A stretch of 64,000 nt of DNA from JAUMWX01 sp023394215. Lineage in GTDB: Bacteria > Bacillota > Clostridia > Tissierellales > Peptoniphilaceae. Of the stretch, positions 18,229 to 27,108 are shown piece after piece. The stretch lies in the NCBI GenBank assembly GCA_050313995.1, contig JBNPMM010000005.1, one strand, 5' to 3'. Under the pieces are notes generated by a model. That model did no database searches. It saw only the letters and a program-made list of their open reading frames with translations, and was not told the origin of the DNA. Made by a program: the position numbers and the translations under genes. The first letter of the stretch is position 1. Every line of letters begins with the position of its first letter.

Positions 18229-18265
18229 CAAATTTAAATCTTTCCGATTTCAAATCCCTTATATT

Positions 18266-19438
18266 CTAAATATCACCCTTATAATATCTCACTATAAACT
18301 TGGCAGTATCATCCTTATACTCCATCCTTAATTTTGCATTATTGGACTCGGCTATCATCTTACATAAATTTAAGCCTATGCCGTAACTTCCCTCTACAGA
18401 TGACAACTTAAAAAATCTATCAAACAGCTTGCCCTGAATTTCCTTAGGAATAGGATCAGAGGCATTTTCTATGGTCACTTCAAAATATGCATTTGTATCT
18501 ATTGCATATATTCTTATCTCATCGGATTTTGAATGTTCAAAAGCGTTTCTTATTAAGTTCAAATACATTTCACATTCCCATTTAGGATCACCCTTATAGG
18601 CTATATCACCCAAACTCTTAAAAATCCTAAGTCCCTTATCTCTTCTCAAGGGTTCCAAAATATCAATTGCTCTGTCTATTAGAGACCCTAAAACAATCTC
18701 CTCCCTCTTAAATTCTATCGTTTCGGATTCTATAAGCGATATATTCAAAAGGGTCAAAACCAAACCTGTAATCGCCTCAACTTCTATATTTATATAGGAT
18801 AGGATTTCCTTTTTATCGCTTTCATCAATTTCCGGATCCTGTAAATTCTCAAGAAGTAAATTTATAGATGCTATGGGTGTCTTTATTTGATGAGAAATAT
18901 CCTCTAAACTCTTTCTTAAATGATCCTTTATCTTATTGGCATTTTCAGCTTCTTCTTTCAACTTAACCGTAGTCTTAAACATCTCGTTTTGCAGTCTCGC
19001 TATGTCTTCCTCTTCATTATTTATCTTTATATTGTAAATGCCCCTATTTATTTTCTCCATATCCTCGATTATAGAAAAAATAGAATTCTTTTGGTTTTTA
19101 CTGAACATATAGAAATATAGGCTTAAAATTAGAGCAAAAAGTCCCGATAATATCAAAGCAGTTATAAGCGCCCTATTTTTTGACTCTCTTAAATCCAACA
19201 GATCCCTATTTTTATAGATTCCAAACTTTTCAAGATCCAAATCCTTATCTGTAGACAGGGCTTTTATCAAATCTTCACTCTTAAAATCAGGATTTTTTTC
19301 CTTAATAAAAGCAACTAAATTATTTAAGTTTTTATTTGCCTCTTCTTCATAAGAAACTTTCACTAAATACATTGAAAAAAGACTTAGGCACAAAAGCAAA
19401 ATACCTATAACCAACCCTATTGTCTTATATTTTTTCAT
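18266..19438 (-). CDS. Sensor histidine kinase
   Basis: The 390-residue membrane kinase pairs with the response regulator encoded just upstream. Two membrane helices (about 7-27 and 90-112) flank a small extracytoplasmic sensor loop of about 60 residues. A HAMP-like segment and coiled coil lead to the dimerisation domain with the phospho-accepting His in SLEDISHQIKTPIAS. The ATP-binding domain follows (N box LIRNAFEHS, G box GSYGIGLNLC). It starts inside the end of the regulator gene (14-base overlap). Its sensor loop separates it from BceS-type kinases, which have almost no external domain. The signal is unknown. Confidence 0.9.
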   Translation of the reverse strand: MKKYKTIGLVIGILLLCLSLFSMYLVKVSYEEEANKNLNNLVAFIKEKNPDFKSEDLIKALSTDKDLDLEKFGIYKNRDLLDLRESKNRALITALILSGLFALILSLYFYMFSKNQKNSIFSIIEDMEKINRGIYNIKINNEEEDIARLQNEMFKTTVKLKEEAENANKIKDHLRKSLEDISHQIKTPIASINLLLENLQDPEIDESDKKEILSYINIEVEAITGLVLTLLNISLIESETIEFKREEIVLGSLIDRAIDILEPLRRDKGLRIFKSLGDIAYKGDPKWECEMYLNLIRNAFEHSKSDEIRIYAIDTNAYFEVTIENASDPIPKEIQGKLFDRFFKLSSVEGSYGIGLNLCKMIAESNNAKLRMEYKDDTAKFIVRYYKGDI

Positions 19439-20060
19439 CTAACATATACCCTACATTTTTTACCGTTCTTAATTCCTTAAGATTAAGTTTTGTTCTTAAT
19501 CTGTTTATAGCTACCGATAAGGTATTATCATTTACAAAAACATCATCAATCTCCCATAAAACAAGAAGCTTGTCTCTTGTGAGCGTCCTGTTTTTATTTT
19601 TTACAAAATATACAAGAAGGTCGTACTCCTTCTTTGCAAGTCCTCTCTCTTCCCCCTTAAGATATACTTTATGATTTATCTCATCAATATCTATGTCCTT
19701 AAATGACAAGAAACTTGGTAGAAGTTTTCTTATTCTGGCATTTAATTCTCCAAGCTTAAAAGGTTTTGTTATATAATCATCCGCCCCCATATCAAGAGCC
19801 TGAACTATAGTTGTTTCCTCATCATTTGCTGTAAGGTAAATAATAGGTATATCCTTATAAGCCTTAAATTTATGATATAAATCCAAACCGGTCCCGTCCC
19901 CGAGAGAAATATCTATAAGTGCCAAATCATAAGCGGACACATCAAAGTCTTTAGCCTGACTGAAAGAAGTCAGGCTGAAAACTTCATAATTTTTCTTAAG
20001 ATTAAGCTCAAGACTCTTGATTATTAACTTTTGATCTTCAACAATTAAAATTTTCTTCAT
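19425..20060 (-). CDS. OmpR/PhoB-family response regulator
   Basis: Cytoplasmic two-component regulator, about 211 residues from the chosen start. The receiver domain has the acidic pair in MKKILIVEDQ, the phosphorylation Asp in DLALIDISLGDG, the Thr in IIYLTAND and the Lys in DDYITKPF. A winged-helix DNA-binding domain follows (about 120-211; ALxxAINRLRTKL-type recognition helix and the closing GYML). I start it at ATG 20060, since the family begins MKKILIVEDQ. The ATG at 20081 sits too close to its AAGGA and would overlap the permease gene. It probably controls the ABC genes upstream in its own operon. Confidence 0.9.
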   Translation of the reverse strand: MKKILIVEDQKLIIKSLELNLKKNYEVFSLTSFSQAKDFDVSAYDLALIDISLGDGTGLDLYHKFKAYKDIPIIYLTANDEETTIVQALDMGADDYITKPFKLGELNARIRKLLPSFLSFKDIDIDEINHKVYLKGEERGLAKKEYDLLVYFVKNKNRTLTRDKLLVLWEIDDVFVNDNTLSVAINRLRTKLNLKELRTVKNVGYMLDEKI

Positions 20061-20067
20061 AAAACTA

Positions 20068-22638
20068 TTATATATTTTCATTCCTTATAGTTTCAATAAT
20101 ATTTTGTTTTTTTATTTGTGAAACCGAATAAGACATTATTATAAATGTCAACAAACCGACAAGTACTATACTTATTACAATAGGTAAAAACGGAAATCTA
20201 TAACTTATAACTATATTAAGATTCATTGCTTTATTTGAAAGAAGTGATATTATAAGCCCTATAGGTATACCGAATAACAGGCCCTTGCCGCCTATCATCA
20301 TACTCTCAAACAAAGCCATTCTGTTTATTTGTCCTTGGCTCATTCCATAGGACATAAGCGAACCGAACTCTACCTTTCTTGAATAAACATTACTTGTAAT
20401 TGTATTAAACACATTGGTCAATCCTATCAAACTTATGACGATAATAAAGCCGTAGCCGAATATTTGTATAAGAAGCAATATATTGTTTATCATTTTTACA
20501 GCCTCTTGATTATTTTGTATATCAAAGCCGCCAAGTCCCTTTTCTTTAATATAATCATCTAACTTTTTATAGGTCCTGTCGGCATTCGGACTGTCTACAA
20601 AAAATTCACTGCCTTCAAATGTTAATACATCGCTTAGGCTGTTTTCCCTTGCATATATTTCAAAAGAAAAGCCCTTATTATATTCCTGCATACCCGGTAA
20701 AAGTTTTGTAATAGCCGTAAGGCTTAAGGCTTTGTCTTTTGCCTTCCCGTCATCAAGCTTACCGGTCTCCGTATTTTCATAAATTTTAGGTGTAAGCTTA
20801 ATATTATTGTCACTTAGAATCTTATAACTTGTAATTTTTCCTTCTTCCGATATTTCTCCTTTATTGATAAATAAAAAGTTACTATCTTTTGAAAGTCCGT
20901 TCATTTCTAAGAGTTTGTCAAAACTTTCGTTATTTATCTCCCTTATTTTTACAATTGTATAACCTTCTTTCTCAAACCCCATTTCCTTTGCCTTATCCAA
21001 ATATTCTTTAGTAAAAGAATCCGAAGTAATATTACCCTTACCGGCCTTATAAACGGCATATTTTTCATCAGCTTCAAGGATTTTTAACAACTCTTTCGAT
21101 TCTTCAAAATTTTTATCTACAAGATCCGCCTCGCTGTAAAAGAAATTTGAAATCTGATAATTAGTATAACTGTAAGCTGCCTTTGAACCTACAACCATTG
21201 TATCTACAAAGGAGTACATACCTATAAACACAGCAACACTAAGGGCTATAGATGCAACGGTAGTCCTGTATTTTCTCCTATTTCTCCTTAAATTTTTATA
21301 GGCTATAAGTCCCCCTATATCAAAAAGCTTATCAATAATTCTCGGAGTCTTTACATCCTTCTTTCTTATTTTGATATCATTTGAAGATTTTATCGCCTCA
21401 ATAGGTGAGAAGTTTATAGACCTTCTTGCTATAAAATATACCGACAAATAGATTGTTATAAAGCCCAAAATCAAACTTCCGGCAAATGCAATAGGATTTA
21501 AACTCAATTTAAATGCAAAGCCATTTAAACTTACTGAAAGTAAATTGTTAACTATAAATATCAATATAAATGAAGCAAGTAAACCCAAAGCTATTCCCAA
21601 AACACTTGCAATTATACCAAGAGTGAAGCCTTCAAAAATAATATTTCTTTTGACTTGACTGTCAGTTGCGCCCAAACTCTTAAGTATTCCGTACTGCTTT
21701 GTTTTCTCAACTATAGAAATAGAAAAACTGTTTTTAATAATAAACACCGATGTCGCTACTATTACAACAAGAAGAATTGCCGCCAAACTGTAAATCATAT
21801 TCATTCTGTTATCATGAAGCCCTATTCCCATCGAACTTAAAAGATGAGTATTAACCTCGCAATCGGATATATTATCCCCATATAAGACCTGTACATGTTT
21901 TTCTATATTCTTAGGGTCCTTCAAACTATAATATATATCTTCCTCTATAACCCTATCCTGAGGTGATGAAAAGGTGAAAGCTGAATATCCCGCCTGGTCA
22001 TAGCTTTCTATACTGCTGTTAGGCCTTTCAACAAAGCCGACAACCTTATACTCTTTTTCATAAGGATTTACCAAAAATTCTCCTTCTACAAACTCTCCTT
22101 TAAGACTTTGTCCATCCTTATATAAAATCTCGTTGCTTTCACTATCCTTAACTTCTTTTATTTGCCTTTCTCCAAGTACAAGTTTCAAGCTTTGATCAAG
22201 TTTTACCTGAATCCCCCCATTTTCTACAATATGTTTTCCAAGTACTATCTCATCTCCGCTCTTTGGAAATCTTCCCTCCGTAAGCTTCAACCCACTGTTT
22301 TCAAATCCCGCCTGATCCGCAGCAAAAACTTTTATATAGGGTTTATATTTGTTTTTACTGTCTATTTTTGAATTTCCCAAAACTTTTAATTCAGTATATT
22401 CTGAAACCTCTCTGCTCACAGCTATACTGTCTCTGTATTTTGCACCCTCTACAGTCTTAATATGATATTTGCCTGCATCGCTTATAACTATGTCCTGCAT
22501 TACGTTTCTAAGAGAAAAAACCATAGTAATTACAGTAAACATAAGTGCTATAGAAAGCATAATACCTATAACGGTCATAAAGCTTCTTTTTTTATTTAGC
22601 CTTAAATTTTTTAAAGTAAGTTCATTCAACAATTTCAT
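20068..22638 (-). CDS. FtsX-family ABC transporter permease
   Basis: Large permease (856 residues) of the MacB/FtsX type. The N-terminal membrane helix (about 20-42) is followed by a large external domain, then a block of three helices (about 280-415). A second copy of helix, external domain and three helices ends at the C terminus. This duplicated FtsX layout fits exporters or mechanotransmitters acting on peptides, lipoproteins or antimicrobials, rather than nutrient import. The ATPase partner lies directly upstream (2-base gap) and the two-component genes directly downstream. That context suggests an envelope-stress or antimicrobial-peptide response, but the substrate is unknown. Confidence 0.88.
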   Translation of the reverse strand: MKLLNELTLKNLRLNKKRSFMTVIGIMLSIALMFTVITMVFSLRNVMQDIVISDAGKYHIKTVEGAKYRDSIAVSREVSEYTELKVLGNSKIDSKNKYKPYIKVFAADQAGFENSGLKLTEGRFPKSGDEIVLGKHIVENGGIQVKLDQSLKLVLGERQIKEVKDSESNEILYKDGQSLKGEFVEGEFLVNPYEKEYKVVGFVERPNSSIESYDQAGYSAFTFSSPQDRVIEEDIYYSLKDPKNIEKHVQVLYGDNISDCEVNTHLLSSMGIGLHDNRMNMIYSLAAILLVVIVATSVFIIKNSFSISIVEKTKQYGILKSLGATDSQVKRNIIFEGFTLGIIASVLGIALGLLASFILIFIVNNLLSVSLNGFAFKLSLNPIAFAGSLILGFITIYLSVYFIARRSINFSPIEAIKSSNDIKIRKKDVKTPRIIDKLFDIGGLIAYKNLRRNRRKYRTTVASIALSVAVFIGMYSFVDTMVVGSKAAYSYTNYQISNFFYSEADLVDKNFEESKELLKILEADEKYAVYKAGKGNITSDSFTKEYLDKAKEMGFEKEGYTIVKIREINNESFDKLLEMNGLSKDSNFLFINKGEISEEGKITSYKILSDNNIKLTPKIYENTETGKLDDGKAKDKALSLTAITKLLPGMQEYNKGFSFEIYARENSLSDVLTFEGSEFFVDSPNADRTYKKLDDYIKEKGLGGFDIQNNQEAVKMINNILLLIQIFGYGFIIVISLIGLTNVFNTITSNVYSRKVEFGSLMSYGMSQGQINRMALFESMMIGGKGLLFGIPIGLIISLLSNKAMNLNIVISYRFPFLPIVISIVLVGLLTFIIMSYSVSQIKKQNIIETIRNENI

Positions 22639-22640
22639 AA

Positions 22641-23318
22641 CTAATTCCTTACATCTCTTACAATTTTTCCATCAGCTATTTCAATTATCCTGTCACAAAC
22701 ATTAGCAACTTCAGGATTATGAGTTATCAATATTATCGTCTGCTTATATGTTTTATTATAGCTTTTCAATATATTAACTACTTCATCACTCGACTTTGTA
22801 TCAAGGTTTCCGGTCGGCTCGTCCGCCAATAAAATGCTCGGTCTGTTCACTAAGGCTCTGGCTATAGAGGTCCTTTGCTGTTCACCTCCCGATAATTGAT
22901 TTGGAAGATTGTTTCTCCTTCCGCTAAGGCCTACAACCCTAAGTATTTCAACCATATCCTCTTCTCCAACCCTTTGCCCGTCAAGTCTCTTTGATATACT
23001 TATATTTTCTTCAACAGTCAAAGTAGGTATAAGATTATAAAATTGATAAACCAGCCCTACTTGCCTTCTCCTATATATGGCAAGTTGATTGCTGGATAAT
23101 TTTGAAATATCCTCTCCTCCTACAATTATCTGTCCGCTATCCATATTATCAACGCCCCCTATAAGATGTAAAAGCGTTGATTTTCCGGAACCTGAAGCAC
23201 CTACTATAGCTACAAACTCCCCTTTTTCCACAGAAAAGCTTATATTGTCACAAGCTTTCACAATATTTTGATTTGTTCCGTATGTCTTACACAAGTTTTT
23301 AACTTCTAAAATTTTCAT
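22641..23318 (-). CDS. ABC transporter ATP-binding protein (MacB/LolD type)
   Basis: The 225-residue ATPase drives the adjacent FtsX permease. It has Walker A (GASGSGKSTLLHLIGG), the Q loop, the signature NQLSGGEQQRTSIARAL, Walker B (ILLADEPTGNLDT) and the H loop (ILITHNP). The LADEPTGNLD form is typical of the MacB/LolD/Bce subfamily. An AGGGGG site precedes the ATG. It is the first gene of the four-gene operon. Its promoter region has a good -10, a poor -35, and a TTACA direct repeat at 11-bp spacing where an OmpR-type regulator could bind. Confidence 0.93.
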   Translation of the reverse strand: MKILEVKNLCKTYGTNQNIVKACDNISFSVEKGEFVAIVGASGSGKSTLLHLIGGVDNMDSGQIIVGGEDISKLSSNQLAIYRRRQVGLVYQFYNLIPTLTVEENISISKRLDGQRVGEEDMVEILRVVGLSGRRNNLPNQLSGGEQQRTSIARALVNRPSILLADEPTGNLDTKSSDEVVNILKSYNKTYKQTIILITHNPEVANVCDRIIEIADGKIVRDVRN

Positions 23319-23341
23319 ATAAATCCCCCTCTTTTACTCAT

Positions 23342-23374
23342 ATAATAGCAAGTCCATCTTACATGTAGATTACA
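23342..23374 (-). promoter_or_regulatory. Promoter with candidate response-regulator box for the ABC/two-component operon
   Basis: The minus-strand -10 is TATTAT (23347-23342). No good -35 is present. In its place lies a direct repeat (on the plus strand TTACA at 23359-23363 and 23370-23374, 11-bp period), the arrangement OmpR-type activators use. Inference: the operon's own regulator binds here. Confidence 0.45.
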
Positions 23375-23406
23375 AGAAATTTAAAAATATTTTAATTTTT
23401 TTGAAT

Positions 23407-23435
23407 TTGACTTATTAATTTCTATTTAATAAAAT
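23407..23435 (+). promoter_or_regulatory. Promoter predicting a leaderless mRNA for the helicase gene
   Basis: TTGACT (23407-23412), 17-base spacer, TAAAAT (23430-23435), then seven bases to the A of the ATG at 23443. Transcription would begin at or within one base of the start codon. No Shine-Dalgarno sequence precedes this ATG. Confidence 0.7.
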
Positions 23436-23442
23436 CAAATTC

Positions 23443-25278
23443 ATGGAATACACAAAAGAACAAATGACGGCAATTTGCCATAAGAATGGCCCCGCTCTTA
23501 CTTTGGCAGTTCCGGGTTCCGGCAAAACCACCGTCCTACTTAAAAGAATAAACAAGTTAATAGAAAGCGGAGTAAAACCGGAAGAAATACTGTCTATGAC
23601 TTTTTCAAAGGCCCAAGCCCTTGATATGGAAAAAAGATATTTTACGCAATATGGCAAATATTCCTTAAAATTTTCTACAATACATGCTTTTGCCTACGAA
23701 ATAGTCAGAAAATACGCCATTTCAAGAAAATTATCCCTCAAACTTATAGAATCTGAAGAATCAATAAACAAATCCGTCCTTATAAATAGGATATTTTTCA
23801 ATATAAATAATAGAAAAATCGGAGATGAGGAGCTCGAAGAATTTTTTAGGATTTCTACATTTATCAAAAATTCTATGATGACCTATGAGGATTATAAGAA
23901 ATCTTATGGAGGAGGTTTTTCTTCATTTTCCCATGTATTTAATAATTATGAAAATTTTAAATGGAAAAATAATCTTATAGATTTTGACGATATTCTTGTA
24001 TATTGTTTAAAAATATTTTTAGATAATCCGGAAATTTTAGAAAAAATTCAGGATAGATTTAAATATATACAAATTGATGAAGGACAGGATACTTCTCTTT
24101 TACAATTAAAAATTATAAACCTGCTTGCCGAAAAATATAAAAATTTATTTATAGTTGCAGATGACGACCAGTCCATATACGGTTTTAGGGGTGCAAGCTC
24201 CAAAGAACTCCTAAAACTTAATACAAGTTATCCGCAAATAAAACTTTACTATATGCAGGATAATTTCCGCTTTTCTAAAAATATAGCTCAACTTTCAAAT
24301 AAGCTAATTTCAAATAATAAAACAAGATACACAAAATCAATCAAACCCAATAAGTTGGGGGATGAAAAAGTTGAAATTATTTTAGCAAAAAATACTAAAA
24401 TCCAAGCTTCCTATCTCAGAAAATCCGCCCTTGAAGATATAAATAAAGGAAAAAGTGTAGCAATACTTTACAGAAACAACAGCTCTCTTTTAAATTTACT
24501 GGATACTTTTGAAGATAATGATGATTTTTTTGTAAGAAATGACAGATTGGAATTTCACAAGCACTTTATAATAAGTGATCTTACCGATATAATAAATTTT
24601 TCAAATGACAGGTATGACTTTGCAAGTTTTCAAAGGATCTACTACAAATTAAACCTCTTCCTGAAAAAAGAGTTTTTAGAAGAAATTTATTATATGAATC
24701 CCGAACTCGATCTTATAGAAAGATTGGAGAATCTAAATAATATAAATGATTTTTACTTGGAGAAATTCGATAAATTATCCTATGATTTGGACAGGATAAA
24801 AAATATGCCCCTAAGAAAAAGTCTTGATTATATCCTATATGAAATGGAATATTACCAGTATCTTAAAGAAAATGCAAGAAGAATGAAAAATTCCATAAAG
24901 ACTTTTGACAGGCTGTTGGACAGCTTAAGAAATATATCTCAATCCTGTGAAAATCTTATAGATCTTGAAAATAAGCTTAAGGGTCTTTTAGAAAAACAAA
25001 AAAAGCATAGTTTAAAAAACTCTAAAATAAATTTATCAACAATTCACGGTGCAAAGGGATTGGAATTTGACAGTGTTTACATAATAGACTTAGTCGATCA
25101 GGAATTTCCATCCGCTATTTACCAGGATGCAGAGAATGAAAATTTATTAGAAGAGGAAAGAAGACTTTTCTATGTTGCTATGACCAGGGCAAAAGAAAAA
25201 CTTACCCTTATAAGCCCTAAGGAATTGAATAAGAACAGTGTAAAAAAATCAAGATTTTTAGCTGAAATAACAAATTAA
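23443..25278 (+). CDS. UvrD/Rep-family superfamily 1 DNA helicase
   Basis: ATP-dependent DNA helicase of 611 residues, shorter than PcrA/UvrD (about 720). Motifs in order: Q motif in TKEQMTAI, Walker A VPGSGKTTVL (about 20-30), motif Ia TFSKAQALDM, motif II IDEGQD, motif III DDQSIYGFRGA, motif V STIHGAKGLEFDSVY and motif VI YVAMTRAKEKL. All helicase motifs are present, so it should be active; the C-terminal interaction tail of PcrA is missing. The ATG at 23443 begins right at the family's Q motif, so no upstream start is needed, although it lacks a ribosome binding site. Single-gene unit ending in a terminator shared with the atp operon. Its repair role is not known. Confidence 0.88.
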   Translation: MEYTKEQMTAICHKNGPALTLAVPGSGKTTVLLKRINKLIESGVKPEEILSMTFSKAQALDMEKRYFTQYGKYSLKFSTIHAFAYEIVRKYAISRKLSLKLIESEESINKSVLINRIFFNINNRKIGDEELEEFFRISTFIKNSMMTYEDYKKSYGGGFSSFSHVFNNYENFKWKNNLIDFDDILVYCLKIFLDNPEILEKIQDRFKYIQIDEGQDTSLLQLKIINLLAEKYKNLFIVADDDQSIYGFRGASSKELLKLNTSYPQIKLYYMQDNFRFSKNIAQLSNKLISNNKTRYTKSIKPNKLGDEKVEIILAKNTKIQASYLRKSALEDINKGKSVAILYRNNSSLLNLLDTFEDNDDFFVRNDRLEFHKHFIISDLTDIINFSNDRYDFASFQRIYYKLNLFLKKEFLEEIYYMNPELDLIERLENLNNINDFYLEKFDKLSYDLDRIKNMPLRKSLDYILYEMEYYQYLKENARRMKNSIKTFDRLLDSLRNISQSCENLIDLENKLKGLLEKQKKHSLKNSKINLSTIHGAKGLEFDSVYIIDLVDQEFPSAIYQDAENENLLEEERRLFYVAMTRAKEKLTLISPKELNKNSVKKSRFLAEITN

Positions 25279-25301
25279 GGGGATTGTTTCAATCCCCTTA
25301 A
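25275..25301. terminator. Bidirectional terminator between the helicase gene and atpC
   Basis: Inverted repeat TTAAGGGGATTG / CAATCCCCTTAA around TTT, overlapping both convergent stop codons. Confidence 0.82.
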
Positions 25302-25705
25302 TTCTTGTTTGATTTTATCTTTAATCTGTTAAGAGCCCTTACAAGGTTGGCTTGAGCAAGATGATATTCTATCTTGCTTCTTTTTTGCTTCAACAAACGT
25401 CTCGCCTCTTCTTCAGCCCTTCTCGCCCTTTCAACATCTATGTCTTCCGGCCATTCACATGATTCAACTAAAAGCAAAACATCCGAATTCTCTATTTTCA
25501 TCATACCGCTTGATACGGCAACTTCAAGATTTTCCTTGCCCGGTATCCTAAATGTAAGTTTTCCCGGAACAATGGCTGTTATTGTATTTCTATGATTTGC
25601 AAGTATAGCGTACATCCCTATTTCGGTAGGAACATTCAAATATTCGCAATCTCCGTCGTAAAAAACCTTATCGGGAGCATAAATTTTCAAATTATAGAAA
25701 AGCAT
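25298..25705 (-). CDS. atpC: F1Fo ATP synthase subunit epsilon
   Basis: Central-stalk subunit that couples gamma to the c ring and can inhibit hydrolysis. The 135-residue protein has the N-terminal beta-sandwich (LKIYAPDKVFYDGDCEYLNVPT, written as the usual APDGxxxxG pattern) and GxMKIENSDVLLLVE. A C-terminal helical hairpin of about 45 residues follows (ERARRAEEEARRLL). The start codon overlaps the atpD stop by one base, so translation is coupled. Last gene of the operon. Confidence 0.95.
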   Translation of the reverse strand: MLFYNLKIYAPDKVFYDGDCEYLNVPTEIGMYAILANHRNTITAIVPGKLTFRIPGKENLEVAVSSGMMKIENSDVLLLVESCEWPEDIDVERARRAEEEARRLLKQKRSKIEYHLAQANLVRALNRLKIKSNKN

Positions 25706-27108
25706 TACTTACCTTCCTTCAAAAGTTCCGCTTTTTTTATTACGTCTTCTATAGTCCCTACGTTGAAAAATGCCATTTCCGGATAATCATCCATCTCTCC
25801 TTCAAGAATCATCTTAAAGCCCTTAATAGTTTCTTCCAAAGGAACATAAGTCCCCTTAAGTCCGGTAAACTTTTCTGCAACATGGGTAGGTTGTGATAAG
25901 AACCTTTGAATCTTTCTCGCTCTGAATACTATATTTCTATCCTCTTCGGACAACTCATCCATTCCAAGTATTGCTATAATATCCTGCATTTCATTATACT
26001 TTTGTAAAAATTCCTGAACCTTTCTCGCAACTGTATAATGTTCTTGTCCTACAATAGCGGGCTCCAAAATTCTTGATGTTGAATTTAAAGGATCAACTGC
26101 CGGATAAAGTCCCTGTTCGGCAATCTTTCTGCTAAGTACAGTAGTGGCATCCAAGTGACTGAATGTTGTTGCCGGAGCCGGATCGGTGATATCGTCCGCC
26201 GGCACATAAACAGCCTGAACCGATGTTACGGAACCGGATTTTGTTGAACTTATTCTTTCCTGTAAGGTTCCCATTTCCTCAGCAAGGGTAGGTTGGTAAC
26301 CTACTGCTGAAGGCATCCTGCCCAATAAGGTGGATACTTCGGAACCGGCTTGAATAAAACGAAAAATGTTATCTATAAACAAAAGAACGTCCTTGTTTTC
26401 CCTGTCTCTAAAATATTCAGCCATTGTAAGTCCGCTTAAGGCAACCCTCATACGCACTCCCGGAGATTCATTCATCTGTCCGAAAACAAGAGCTGTCTTT
26501 TTCAAAACTCCACTTTCATTCATTTCCTGCCAAAGGTCACTACCCTCTCTACTTCTTTCACCTACTCCGGTAAATATTGAATATCCCCCATGTTCCATTG
26601 CAACATTGTGGATAAGTTCCTGGATAAGAACCGTCTTTCCTACACCGGCACCTCCAAACAGACCTATTTTTCCTCCTTTTGGATATGGCTCAAGAAGGTC
26701 TATTACCTTAATGCCCGTTTCAAGTATCTCAACTGCAGGCTTTTGATTTTCATAGGATGGAGGTTTTCTGTGAATCTTCCATCTTTCATTTTCCTCATCT
26801 ATTTCAGCCCCTCCATCTATAGGATGCCCTAAAACATTAAACATCCTTCCAAGAGTTGCCTGACCTACCGGAACCATAATTTCCTTGCCCTCACGAATAA
26901 CTTCCATATCTCTTGCCAAGCCTTCGCTCTCCGCAAGGATTATACACCTAACCTCGTCATTTCCTATATGTTCGGCAACTTCCATAACTCTCGTTTGTCC
27001 GTCTACCACAACCTCTAAGGCTTCCTTGATTCTGGGTATATGATTTTTATTAAACTTTACATCAACAACCGGTCCGGAAACGGCTGTAATTCTGCCCTTA
27101 TCTATCAT
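25705..27108 (-). CDS. atpD: F1Fo ATP synthase subunit beta
   Basis: Catalytic subunit of F1. Walker A is GLFGGAGVGKTVL, the catalytic Glu lies in GVGERSREG, Walker B is DVLLFIDNIFRF, and PSAVGYQPTLAEEMG is also intact. I start it at ATG 27108 (MIDKGRITAVSGPV). That gives the normal length of 467 residues, with a GAGGG site upstream and an 11-base overlap with atpG. The longer frame from 27159 would add 17 basic residues unlike any family N terminus. Confidence 0.97.
   Translation of the reverse strand: MIDKGRITAVSGPVVDVKFNKNHIPRIKEALEVVVDGQTRVMEVAEHIGNDEVRCIILAESEGLARDMEVIREGKEIMVPVGQATLGRMFNVLGHPIDGGAEIDEENERWKIHRKPPSYENQKPAVEILETGIKVIDLLEPYPKGGKIGLFGGAGVGKTVLIQELIHNVAMEHGGYSIFTGVGERSREGSDLWQEMNESGVLKKTALVFGQMNESPGVRMRVALSGLTMAEYFRDRENKDVLLFIDNIFRFIQAGSEVSTLLGRMPSAVGYQPTLAEEMGTLQERISSTKSGSVTSVQAVYVPADDITDPAPATTFSHLDATTVLSRKIAEQGLYPAVDPLNSTSRILEPAIVGQEHYTVARKVQEFLQKYNEMQDIIAILGMDELSEEDRNIVFRARKIQRFLSQPTHVAEKFTGLKGTYVPLEETIKGFKMILEGEMDDYPEMAFFNVGTIEDVIKKAELLKEGK

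Noticed and set aside
18039..18269. 76-codon frame covering the end of tRNA-Leu
   Set aside because: It starts inside the tRNA, crosses the tRNA terminator and has no ribosome binding site.
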